From JABWCE01 sp964617955 (GTDB lineage Bacteria > Bacteroidota > Bacteroidia > NS11-12g > UBA9320): a DNA stretch of 64,000 nucleotides. Positions 37,301 through 44,867 of the stretch are shown here, piece by piece. Each line of letters starts with the position of its first letter. The stretch's first letter is position 1. The notes below the pieces were generated by a model, which had not been told where the DNA came from, did no database searches, and was given only the letters and a program-made list of their open reading frames with translations. Both the position numbers and the translations under genes were made by a program. Where the stretch lies: contig CAZTXB010000001.1 in NCBI GenBank assembly GCA_964617955.1, positions 62,001-126,000 of the forward strand, read 5' to 3'.

Positions 37301-39214
37301 TTATCCGGTTCGGACCTGCATATTAAAAATTATATGCTCAAAGGCAAGGCTCAACCCATAGCCAAAGTCACCACAGATTTTGACGGAGAAACCCGACATA
37401 CTACCACCCCTGATATTGGCGCCGATGAGTTTAAGTTGACCCCCAACGATGCCGGCATGGTGAACGTGATTAAGCCCACTTCGAGCGATTGTGCAGGTGT
37501 TTTGGACGTTTCCGTTGTACTTCGCAACTATGGGGGTGACGATTTGAAATCGGCTACCATCACCTGGACGGTGAACGGTGTCTCTCAAACCCCTTACAAA
37601 TGGACCGGCAATTTAAAAACCTTTACCAACGATACATTTGTAGTGGGCACCTACAATTTTATTGCTGCATTTAACCCCAGATTTACCGTAAAAGCGACCT
37701 TGCCTAATGGCCAAAGCGATGGCATTGGGTTTAACGATTCCGTCATAGTGACCCGAACCCTAAGGGCCTTGCCCAATACCAATCTTGGCCCCGACATCAC
37801 CATCTGTTCGGGCGATTCGGCCATACTCGGAGCAGGCCCGGCTGCAAACCATACCTATAAGTGGATGAGTTTGTCAGGTTCTAGCTTGGGCACCTCCTCC
37901 ATTTTGAGGGTAAAGCCCAGCGCCAAAACAAGTTATGTGCTCGAGGTTGTGAACACCAGTTTTGGCTGTAAAAATGTGGATACCATAGTGGTGAGTTTGA
38001 ACCAACGGCCTACAGCCAACGCCGGTAAAGATCAAAACATTTGTCCTGGTGCAACCGCTCAGTTTGGAGAAGCCGCCCAATCCGGCTTTACATATAGTTG
38101 GACCAGCATCCCTCCCGGATTTACCTCGGCTTCGGCCAACCCTACCGATCAACCCGCATTTAATACCCGATATATCGTTGAAAAGTCTATCACGGGCACA
38201 GGATGTAAAGGCAGCGATACGGTATTAATTGCTGTATCGACTAAACCTATCCCCAAAATTCTGGGCACCGACAACGTATGCAGAGGCTCGAAACAGAATT
38301 ATTTTAGTAACAACGTGAGTGGAAACGATTACAATTGGAAGGTTACCGGAGGAACCGTCATCAGCGGTCAAACTACCAACAGTATAGTGGTGAGATGGGA
38401 TAGCACCGGATTTGGCGTGCTTAAGCTGATAGAATCCAATGCAGCCATGTGCCAGGACTCGGCCACCTATTATGTGGTCGTAAATCCAAACCCTAAAGCA
38501 GAGTTTACTTTCACCGGTATATGTTTGAATTCGATTAGTAATTTCAAGAACAGCAGCACCGGCGCTCAAACCTATTCCTGGTCGTTTGGCGACGGAACTT
38601 TTTCGAGTTTGAAAGAACCCTCTCATACTTTTGCACAGGCCATCAGCTACAACGTTACCCTCATCGCCAAAAATTCTTTTGGCTGCCCCGATACCTTAAC
38701 GCAGTTGCTCTCGATAGAACCCTTGCCCGTAGCCAATTTTACGGCGGTTAAAAAGCCTAATAATACGGTGGAATACACCAATACCTCTAGTGTGAGCGCC
38801 GGAAACATCGCCTCATCCTTCTGGAGATTTGGCGATGGAGACACGACCTCTGTCAAAGACCCCACTCATAAATACGAATTCCCTATTTCTTATTCGGTGA
38901 CCCTCTGTGTAAAATCTTTGGCCGGCTGCGAAAGTTGTACCACCAAGACAGTGAATTTGGCTTCGGTCAACTATTTAAAACTGCCCGATGGATTCACCAT
39001 TTCGCCAAATCCAAGTTCGGGAACCTTTAAGGTCTCAGCTTTAAGACCTGTAGAATATTATGAAATTTTAAATACAACAGGTCAGTTGTTGCTTTCGGCG
39101 AAACCCGACATGAGAAATTTTGAGATAAACCTACCGGAAGAAGCCCGCGGACTCTATTTTGTGAAGGTTCTTATTGACGGTCAGTTTTATAACGTGAGGC
39201 TCTTAAAACACTAA
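34343..39214 (+). CDS. Giant beta-helix/PKD surface protein with T9SS sorting domain
   Basis: 1623 aa from ATG 34343, which begins the signal peptide (MKTTITHDLYKMVFCSLFLL to GFAQ); the frame from 34178 adds 55 residues without signal character. It has two similar halves, each made of an opening block (NYTID..., KYTIGDT...), a long parallel beta-helix, a DIDGEARDNTSPDIGADEF-like closing block (second copy DFDGETRHTTTPDIGADEF) and a CARDB-like module. Then come Ig-like and PKD domains (YSWSFGDG, FWRFGDGD) and the T9SS sorting domain (ISPNPSSGTFKVS). Likely an adhesin or polysaccharide-binding surface protein. Confidence 0.84.
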   Translation: MKTTITHDLYKMVFCSLFLLISFSGFAQLSGNYTIDPTRSASSSNYRNWASAVGDLLNGSRTDGGSAQGPGVSSAVTISVYDTLYDNTAIDLSAITGASYSNRITFKSQKGDSAKCTVRYPTGSSSTNDFVLNINGADYVTFQQIGFERSGSNAYSNVLVITNDADNNRFIRCFFKGKKQPSNSTLGFANGPGSTVYYTGNGDSTLFSGNEIMYGYNGIFSTSGSSAVTITGNRIDTSGSSGIYMTGQTSLQILGNAINMGDFGPGKGHYTSYGFRIETSPSLLAANNKIVMSAVNGQVVRAIVIASLTSSAGAPAMVYNNMIVNMGGTTECTGFAVYGTYYLNIMYNNVLIVNSLTNASGYYHYAAYANSNIRILNNNFVNKGGGYAINVPGTNTSDIDSLNYNNYYSNGNYIGNWNATNYSTFSAWQSGTGRDGNSLNFDPGFTSNSNLHVSNIKINGVALKDSRITTDIDGEARDNTSPDIGADEFFPANLDLGVANLDSPLLFCAGRRNVKITFQNYGYDTVKSADIHWQINGSSQTTYTWTGTLPPGGSSASINLGPYTFSGNTVYSFRIWTRQPNGKSDQKNINDTLKISRLAAMAGKYTIGDTSIANYKSFNEGITAMTSRGICGAITFDVFPGRYTEQLTLVQLPGMGQSNPIIFQNIGKDSTKVLMTLAATLATGSNNAAVQLRGANYITFKGISFERTGTSTYIGHVIHILNGAHHNTFSNCQMLGLLNGTTQAYNIWSDGSKDDYNTFKNNYIRFGYNNMQYLGVAATPREIGTVIEGNIFESAINSSVFIQYGDSITVKGNIFRNVNTHVIGNYDIQLNDCDNGINVNGNHFRSNNTDTSLWLIGCNAPSSSHGIVANNTAIRPNGKAIFLDGVDYHDVVFNTLYFNTGVTSSSAITTSAASSNNVVFKNNLIVMDGGIGFNVTNPSAVTASDFNNFVIKGGQFAYWGAACNSLNSLVSTSGKDAKSTTIDPLFLSGSDLHIKNYMLKGKAQPIAKVTTDFDGETRHTTTPDIGADEFKLTPNDAGMVNVIKPTSSDCAGVLDVSVVLRNYGGDDLKSATITWTVNGVSQTPYKWTGNLKTFTNDTFVVGTYNFIAAFNPRFTVKATLPNGQSDGIGFNDSVIVTRTLRALPNTNLGPDITICSGDSAILGAGPAANHTYKWMSLSGSSLGTSSILRVKPSAKTSYVLEVVNTSFGCKNVDTIVVSLNQRPTANAGKDQNICPGATAQFGEAAQSGFTYSWTSIPPGFTSASANPTDQPAFNTRYIVEKSITGTGCKGSDTVLIAVSTKPIPKILGTDNVCRGSKQNYFSNNVSGNDYNWKVTGGTVISGQTTNSIVVRWDSTGFGVLKLIESNAAMCQDSATYYVVVNPNPKAEFTFTGICLNSISNFKNSSTGAQTYSWSFGDGTFSSLKEPSHTFAQAISYNVTLIAKNSFGCPDTLTQLLSIEPLPVANFTAVKKPNNTVEYTNTSSVSAGNIASSFWRFGDGDTTSVKDPTHKYEFPISYSVTLCVKSLAGCESCTTKTVNLASVNYLKLPDGFTISPNPSSGTFKVSALRPVEYYEILNTTGQLLLSAKPDMRNFEINLPEEARGLYFVKVLIDGQFYNVRLLKH

Positions 39215-39240
39215 TTGATTATTAACCTCGCCATAAAACA

Positions 39241-39278
39241 AAATAAAGACAGCCCTCTGAAAAGGGCTGTCTTTATTT
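39241..39278. terminator. Perfect 16-bp hairpin between the giant cargo gene and GH16
   Basis: AAATAAAGACAGCCCT pairs perfectly with AGGGCTGTCTTTATTT around a 6-nt loop. It reads as a terminator on either strand, yet it ends 5 nt before the GH16 ATG and would lie in that gene's leader. Confidence 0.8.
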
Positions 39279-39283
39279 ATGCC

Positions 39284-40219
39284 ATGCTGCCAAAATCTTT
39301 GCTTATCGCTATATGCATCTTTGGCCTTAATGCCAAGCTTATGGCACAAAGCCCGTCTCCCCATAAAAACCCGGTGAAGGCCATGTTTATTCAGAGGTAT
39401 TTTCACCTGAGCTCGGCTTATTATTCTTTGGCTTATACATTTCGCGCCCAGTGGTTTAAGCGGTATCTGCACTACGCCTCACCTTACGATAAAAAGGGAT
39501 GGGAACTCACATTTGAAGACAATTTTGACAGCATCCATAAAAACAAATGGCGGCTAGGCCAACCCTGGGGCTACTTTCACGACGGCAACCTCAATCAGTA
39601 CCACGATGAGAACAACCTGCATATTGACCGGGGATTGCTTTACCTGGAAGGAAAATACGCCCCTAAAACTTTTAAACATCACGATACCGATGTGGTGATT
39701 CCTTACAGCATCGGACTCATCAATTCCGACATTTCTTTTAGCCAGAAATATGGGTATTTTGAAATTCGCTGCAAGAATCCAAAAGGCCCTGCCACGTGGC
39801 CTGCTTTCTGGCTTACCGGGGCCCATAGATGGCCACCTGAAATTGACATCTTTGAAATGTATGGCAAAAAAACGGGACAAAAGGTTCACCGTCAAATATC
39901 CTCCATTCACTTCGGGATTTCCAACACCAGATCCAGAGGGACCTTAATAAGGAAATTTTGGCTTCCAAGGGATACCGATTCCAATTTTCACGTGTATGCC
40001 TGCGAATGGAGCCGGCGCAAAATCAAATTCTACACCGATGGGGTGTTGGTTAGAACACAACGGTTGAATAAAAAGTTGCAGAAATTTATGGATGACGAAA
40101 TGGTCATCATCATCAGCAATGGTTTTGAGGCCAAATACCTTAAATACTTGCCGAGTGATTTTAAAGGCAATGCCTTTGTGGTAGACTGGGTAAGAGTTTA
40201 CAAGCGAAACTTGAAATAG
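39284..40219 (+). CDS. Glycoside hydrolase family 16 (beta-glucanase-like)
   Basis: 311 aa from ATG 39284, which begins the signal peptide MLPKSLLIAICIFGLNAKLMAQ; the frame from TTG 39215 would read through the hairpin. Catalytic signature EIDIFE (Glu186 nucleophile, Asp188, Glu191 acid/base) lies in a beta-jelly-roll with WELTFEDNFD at the front, GYFEIRCKNP before the active site and NFHVYACEW after it. GH16 enzymes cleave beta-1,3/1,4-glucans, laminarin, agar or carrageenan; which one is unclear. No T9SS domain, so it probably stays periplasmic or is lipid-free secreted. Confidence 0.88.
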   Translation: MLPKSLLIAICIFGLNAKLMAQSPSPHKNPVKAMFIQRYFHLSSAYYSLAYTFRAQWFKRYLHYASPYDKKGWELTFEDNFDSIHKNKWRLGQPWGYFHDGNLNQYHDENNLHIDRGLLYLEGKYAPKTFKHHDTDVVIPYSIGLINSDISFSQKYGYFEIRCKNPKGPATWPAFWLTGAHRWPPEIDIFEMYGKKTGQKVHRQISSIHFGISNTRSRGTLIRKFWLPRDTDSNFHVYACEWSRRKIKFYTDGVLVRTQRLNKKLQKFMDDEMVIIISNGFEAKYLKYLPSDFKGNAFVVDWVRVYKRNLK

Positions 40220-40246
40220 AAAGCATAAGCCTTCCTTAAATGCTTT
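40220..40246. terminator. Possible bidirectional hairpin between GH16 and htpG
   Basis: AAAGCAT (40220-40226) pairs with ATGCTTT (40240-40246), overlapping the end of htpG. T-tract is weak. Confidence 0.35.
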
Positions 40247-42050
40247 GCACCGAACGCGAAATAAAGGCGTTTAATTTTTCGCCACTCAGCATGTTCTGAG
40301 CCAATAAAGCCAAATCGGCCAACTGGCGACATTGCAAATTCCTCTCTTCGGTGTCAGTTATTTTGGCCAACTTTCCAATGGCCGGGTGATTGCAATTGAC
40401 GATCACATCAAACTTTTCAGGCATATTGGCCATAAAGGCGTACATGCCCCCGCCTCCCATTTGGTTCATTTCACGCATTCTTCGGTCGAATTCGTTGCGC
40501 GTAATGGTCATAAACTGATCGTCGGGAGAAAGCGATTGCATGTCAATTTTATAGGTTTCCTTTTCAAATTGAGTCTCAATGCTCTCCGCAATCAATTTCT
40601 TTTCATCTTCACTCAGCACCGATTCAAAGGAATCGCCTTTGTCAATGATTTTGTCGACGGATGAAGAGTCCACTCTTTTGATTTGAAACTTCTCATTCTT
40701 TTGCTCGATGTGCATGATGTAGTGGTTATCGATGGCCTCGTCAAACAGCAGCACATCGTAACTCTTAGCAACCAAAGGTCCAATAAAGGCATATTGCTTC
40801 TCCTTATCAGTGGTATAAAGGGCGACACGGTTGCCATCCTTATCGGTTTGCAGAGGCGCTATTTTCTCCAGGTATTCTTCAAGGGTAAAGTACGAGGCGT
40901 CGATGTTTTTTACCAGGCAAAAGCTCTTGGCCCTTTCGTCAAATTTCTCGTCGCTGATAATGCCGTATTTTACAAAAAGGCTCATGGCAGGCCATTTGGT
41001 TTCAAAATCTGCTTTGTCGTTTTTGTAAAGCTCATGTAATTTATCAGCGACTTTTTTGCTGATATGCGAAGTAATTTTTTTGACATTGCTGTCCGACTGA
41101 AGTGAACTTCTCGAAACGTTAAGCGGGATGTCCGGAGAATCGATCACCCCCTGCAACAACATCAAGTAATCGGGTACGATTTCCTGAACCTGATCGGTGA
41201 CAAAAACCTGATTGCTGAATAATTTGATTCTGTCCTTGACGATTTCCATCTGAGGTTTGGCCTTGGGAAAGTATAAAACTCCGGTGAGGTTAAAAGGGTA
41301 ATCGACATTGATATGGATCCAAAACAGAGGAGCCTCCTGAAAAGGGAACAGCTCGTTGTAGAATGCAGTGTAGTCTTCATCCTTGAGATCTGCCGGCGAT
41401 TTTTTCCAAATAGGGTTGGTATTGTTAATGACCTTTCCATCGAACTCAATTTCTACCGGTAAAAACTTACAATATTTGTTGAGAAGCTCATTGATTTTCC
41501 AGCTTTGCAAAAATTCAAGGGAATCTTCGGCAACGTGAAGTACGATGTCGGTACCTCTCTTTTTTCTTTTGCCTTCGCCCAATTCAAATTCGGTGTTTCC
41601 GCTGCATTTCCATTGAGCGGCTTTGCTTCCCTCCTGATAACTTTTGGTTTTGATTTCTACAGTATGGGCCACCATGTAGGCCGAGTAAAATCCAAGTCCG
41701 AAATGCCCTATGATTTGGGTATCGGTGCTGTCCTTGTATTTTTCAACAAATTCCTCAGCGCCTGAAAAGGCAATTTGATTGATGTATTTTTCAATCTCAT
41801 CGGCCGTCATTCCAATCCCGCTGTCGCTGATGGTAATGGTTTTGGCCTTTTCGTCGGCCGTTACTTTTATTTTTAAATCGCCTAAATCACCTTTAACATC
41901 GCCTTTGGCTGCGAGTACATTGAGTTTTTGAGTGGCGTCTACGGCATTGGATATTAATTCTCTTAAAAAAATCTCATGGTCGGAATAGAGAAATTTTTTA
42001 ATAATGGGGAATAGGTTTTCGGTATGTACAGATATATTTCCTTTTTGCAT
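40236..42050 (-). CDS. htpG: Molecular chaperone HtpG (Hsp90)
   Basis: 604 aa. ATP-binding GHKL domain at the N-terminus: LRELISNAVDA, then DSGIGMT and GHFGLGFYSAYMVA. Middle domain with DSPDIPLNVSRSSLQ. C-terminal dimerisation region is present. It assists folding and activation of client proteins in the cytoplasm. The length is slightly under the usual 620-640, as in Bacteroidota. Monocistronic. Confidence 0.95.
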   Translation of the reverse strand: MQKGNISVHTENLFPIIKKFLYSDHEIFLRELISNAVDATQKLNVLAAKGDVKGDLGDLKIKVTADEKAKTITISDSGIGMTADEIEKYINQIAFSGAEEFVEKYKDSTDTQIIGHFGLGFYSAYMVAHTVEIKTKSYQEGSKAAQWKCSGNTEFELGEGKRKKRGTDIVLHVAEDSLEFLQSWKINELLNKYCKFLPVEIEFDGKVINNTNPIWKKSPADLKDEDYTAFYNELFPFQEAPLFWIHINVDYPFNLTGVLYFPKAKPQMEIVKDRIKLFSNQVFVTDQVQEIVPDYLMLLQGVIDSPDIPLNVSRSSLQSDSNVKKITSHISKKVADKLHELYKNDKADFETKWPAMSLFVKYGIISDEKFDERAKSFCLVKNIDASYFTLEEYLEKIAPLQTDKDGNRVALYTTDKEKQYAFIGPLVAKSYDVLLFDEAIDNHYIMHIEQKNEKFQIKRVDSSSVDKIIDKGDSFESVLSEDEKKLIAESIETQFEKETYKIDMQSLSPDDQFMTITRNEFDRRMREMNQMGGGGMYAFMANMPEKFDVIVNCNHPAIGKLAKITDTEERNLQCRQLADLALLAQNMLSGEKLNAFISRSVQSI

Positions 42051-42232
42051 GGTTTTGTGTTTGCGGGCAATCTTGCAAAAAGAAGACCAGCGGATTTAGG
42101 GTGAAAAAATGGCAGTTGAGAAGCTAGGGGGCCTGTCAGTTTACCTCATGATTCCATCTAAAGGCTGTCATTTATCCGGAATTGAAAATCCCTTATGTTT
42201 CATAAAAAGTGAAATACAAACGTAAAGGGAAA

Positions 42233-42853
42233 TTAAGGCAACACGTAACTAATGCCGGCCGAGCAATACGTGGGGACACCAAGGCTGGTTTCGGCATTGA
42301 GGCCAAAGGATTTGGTAATCAACAGCCGCATGCCCAAGGGTATCAATCCAAAGGTGGTCCTCGACTTTTCCAGTTGACTCACGCCTTTGTAATTGAGCTC
42401 CCGGCTGTCGTCGATCGTAAAAATGCTTTGGAAGCCTATTTTAACCCCTGAATAGAGCTGAAATCTGTTGGTATTCACAAATTGATATTGAAGCCGAGCA
42501 TTCAAGGCTATTTTATTCACATTGTACCTGATAGAATGGAACGAAGAGGTGGAGTCTGAAAAATAATTGAGATGCCCTCCCATCGTTTGAAAACCGGCGG
42601 AAGCGCCTAAGCTTAGTCTTTTGGCATCAGTAAAGTCGAAATTGGCCAGTAACACAGGAATTTGCCATTGGCTGAAATGGATGACAGAATCATGCTTTGA
42701 AATTCTGCTTCTTGCATCGGCCGGAAACACGCTTAAGCCGGCGTTTATCGAGAGAATCCTGCGCTCATCCTGCTTTCTTTGAGCCTCAGACTTGAAGCCA
42801 TAGAATGCAATCATCAGAATCCAAATGAAACGGATAGAGGTGTTTAGCTTCAT
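42233..42853 (-). CDS. Outer-membrane beta-barrel-like protein of unknown function
   Basis: 206 aa. Signal peptide (1-24, ending SEAQ), then amphipathic strands (ILSINAGLSVFP, LSLGASAGFQTM, KIALNARLQYQF, FQLYSGVKIGFQ, GLIPLGMRLLI) and a C-terminal strand ending GISYVLP. This is the pattern of a small barrel in the outer membrane (porin-family/OmpW-like class), with no specific family recognised. It is flanked by intergenic spaces and has no obvious operon partner. Confidence 0.68.
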   Translation of the reverse strand: MKLNTSIRFIWILMIAFYGFKSEAQRKQDERRILSINAGLSVFPADARSRISKHDSVIHFSQWQIPVLLANFDFTDAKRLSLGASAGFQTMGGHLNYFSDSTSSFHSIRYNVNKIALNARLQYQFVNTNRFQLYSGVKIGFQSIFTIDDSRELNYKGVSQLEKSRTTFGLIPLGMRLLITKSFGLNAETSLGVPTYCSAGISYVLP

Positions 42854-42997
42854 TTTTTATTCAAAAATAAGGATTTGGTGGAAATTGCAAATCACCCTAT
42901 AATGGATTTTATAAGAAAGACTTAGCGCCTTTCAAGATTTAAAAATTGCAAAAATAGGCTCTCATTAAACCAGGCATCGAGATTTGCCAATACGCAT

Positions 42998-43005
42998 TAA
43001 CTTTG
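42998..43005 (+). promoter_or_regulatory. -7 box of the murB-rluA operon
   Basis: TAACTTTG (TAnnTTTG). It includes the TTG at 43003, which is therefore unlikely to be the start codon. Confidence 0.5.
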
Positions 43006-43053
43006 CCCTTCATAAAGTTTGATGGAAATCCCTTTAAAATTATACCTCCGCTT

Positions 43054-44049
43054 TTGATAGATATAACCCGATATAATACTTTTGGAATCGCTTGTATGGC
43101 AAGTGAGCTGGCGGAAATAGATTCAGTTCAAACCTTACTTGGTATGCTGCCTCACAAAGTGAATAGGCCTTGCCTCATTTTAGGCGGGGGTAGCAATATT
43201 CTTTTTACCAGGAACTTCGAAGGTTTGATTTTAAAAAACTGCATGAAGGGCATTGAACTTGTCAAGGAGGATGAACGGCATGTATGGGTTAAGTCTGCCG
43301 GTGGTGAAAACTGGCACGATCTGGTCGTGTTTTGTATTTCCAATCACTGGGGTGGCATTGAGAACCTTTCGCTTATACCCGGGACGGTGGGCGCAGCACC
43401 CATGCAAAACATCGGCGCTTATGGCGTTGAAATTAAAGACGTATTTGAGAGTCTGGAAGCCGTTGACATGGAAACCGGAACAGTGAACCTATTCAACCCT
43501 TCCGATTGCGACTTTGGCTACCGCGAAAGTGTATTTAAGAAAGCATTAAAGGGAAGGTACTTTATCGCCTCGGTGACCTTAAAACTTTCGAAAGCGCCAA
43601 TCATCAATATAAAATATGGCGACATTGCGCAATGGCTTCACACCCATGCCATCGAAAATCCGGGAATTGAGGAGGTGAGCCAAGCGGTGATCGCCATTCG
43701 ACAGAGCAAATTACCCGATCCGAAACGCTTAGGAAATGCAGGAAGTTTTTTTAAAAACCCGGTCATAGCCCTTGCTCATTATAAGCATTTATCGACCCTT
43801 CATCCTGAAATAAAAGGCTATCCCCTATCGGATGAACACATCAAAGTTGCAGCAGGTTGGCTGATAGAGCAGGCCGGTTGGAAAGGAAAGCGAATGGGAG
43901 AGGTAGGTGTGCATCAACATCAGGCTCTGGTGTTGGTGAATTATGGAAAAGGCAGCGGTAAAGATGTGCTTGATCTGGCGAAGGCCATTATCGCCGACAT
44001 AAAACAAAAATTTGAAATTGACCTAACTCCTGAAGTGAATATATTATGA
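43054..44049 (+). CDS. murB: UDP-N-acetylenolpyruvoylglucosamine reductase
   Basis: Reduces UDP-GlcNAc-enolpyruvate to UDP-MurNAc in peptidoglycan synthesis; FAD enzyme. YNTFGI at the front, LGGGSNILF (FAD phosphate), IPGTVGAAPMQNIGAYG, CDFGYRESVFK and NAGSFFKNP with the catalytic Ser are all seen, a type I MurB with the long C-terminal lobe. The frame is open from TTG 43003, but that codon is inside the -7 box. TTG 43054 puts NTFG at a normal distance from the start (331 aa). The exact start is uncertain because there is no ATG. Its stop overlaps the next gene's start (ATGA). Confidence 0.92.
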   Translation: MIDITRYNTFGIACMASELAEIDSVQTLLGMLPHKVNRPCLILGGGSNILFTRNFEGLILKNCMKGIELVKEDERHVWVKSAGGENWHDLVVFCISNHWGGIENLSLIPGTVGAAPMQNIGAYGVEIKDVFESLEAVDMETGTVNLFNPSDCDFGYRESVFKKALKGRYFIASVTLKLSKAPIINIKYGDIAQWLHTHAIENPGIEEVSQAVIAIRQSKLPDPKRLGNAGSFFKNPVIALAHYKHLSTLHPEIKGYPLSDEHIKVAAGWLIEQAGWKGKRMGEVGVHQHQALVLVNYGKGSGKDVLDLAKAIIADIKQKFEIDLTPEVNIL

Positions 44050-44735
44050 ACCCACAAGAACTGGCATCCGCAATAATTTACGAAGACAACCATCTTCTGG
44101 CCTTTAATAAACCTTCAGGCATGTTGGTTCAACCCAATGAAACCGAGGACGCTTCGCTGGAGGTGCTTCTAAAATCCTTTATCAAAGAGCGAAATCAAAA
44201 GCCGGGGGAGGTATTTTTAGGAGTGATTCACCGACTCGACCGACCGGTGAGCGGTTTGGTGTTATTCGCAAAAACCAGCAAAGCGCTTGTGCGTATGAAT
44301 GAAATTTTTAAGAGCCGGGCCATCGTAAAAACTTACAACGCCCTCGTTAAAGCATTGCCGGAACCAACCCAGGGCGTGGTCGAAAGCTGCTTGAACAAGG
44401 ATTCAAAAACCAATAAATCAAAATCCTTTGCTAAACCCATCCATGGGGCCAAACTCTCTAAAACCGAATACACCTTGCTCGCCTCTTCAAAAAGTTATCA
44501 TTTATTGCAGGTAATTCCCCATACCGGGCGCCATCATCAGATAAGGGTTCATCTGAGCAAGATTGGTTGCCCAATCGGAGGTGATTTGAAATACGGCTCT
44601 GCCCGAAGCAATCCCGACGGCAGCATATACTTACACGCCAAATCTCTGGAGTTTGAACATCCCGTGAGCAAAGAAAACCTGATGGTCGATTGTCCTTTGC
44701 CTGAGAGCGGGGCCTGGGTGCATTTTGGTAAATAA
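44046..44735 (+). CDS. RluA-family pseudouridine synthase
   Basis: 229 aa. The catalytic block HRLDRPVSGLVLFAKTSKAL holds the essential Asp, with PSGMLVQP at the front and HTGRHHQIRVHLSKIGCPIGGD near the end, all RluA-family signatures. It has no S4 domain, so it is the short RluA/TruC-like type that modifies uridines in rRNA or tRNA. It starts within the murB stop (ATGA), so translation is coupled. Confidence 0.9.
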   Translation: MNPQELASAIIYEDNHLLAFNKPSGMLVQPNETEDASLEVLLKSFIKERNQKPGEVFLGVIHRLDRPVSGLVLFAKTSKALVRMNEIFKSRAIVKTYNALVKALPEPTQGVVESCLNKDSKTNKSKSFAKPIHGAKLSKTEYTLLASSKSYHLLQVIPHTGRHHQIRVHLSKIGCPIGGDLKYGSARSNPDGSIYLHAKSLEFEHPVSKENLMVDCPLPESGAWVHFGK

Positions 44736-44828
44736 AAACATAAAATTATGGAGGCATATAGGGTTGCATGTCCTTTCGAGCAAATAAAAACATTTACCCT
44801 CCCTAAAAATTCATAAAGAATAACATCC

Positions 44829-44836
44829 TAAATTTG
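44829..44836 (+). promoter_or_regulatory. -7 box of the pruA operon
   Basis: TAAATTTG (TAnnTTTG), 31 nt before ATG 44868. Confidence 0.5.
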
Positions 44837-44867
44837 CAGACCAATTTTATTCGATAAATATTAAATA

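Noticed and set aside
43003..43053. TTG 43003 as murB start
   Set aside because: It lies within the TAACTTTG -7 box and gives an N-terminal extension not seen in MurB.
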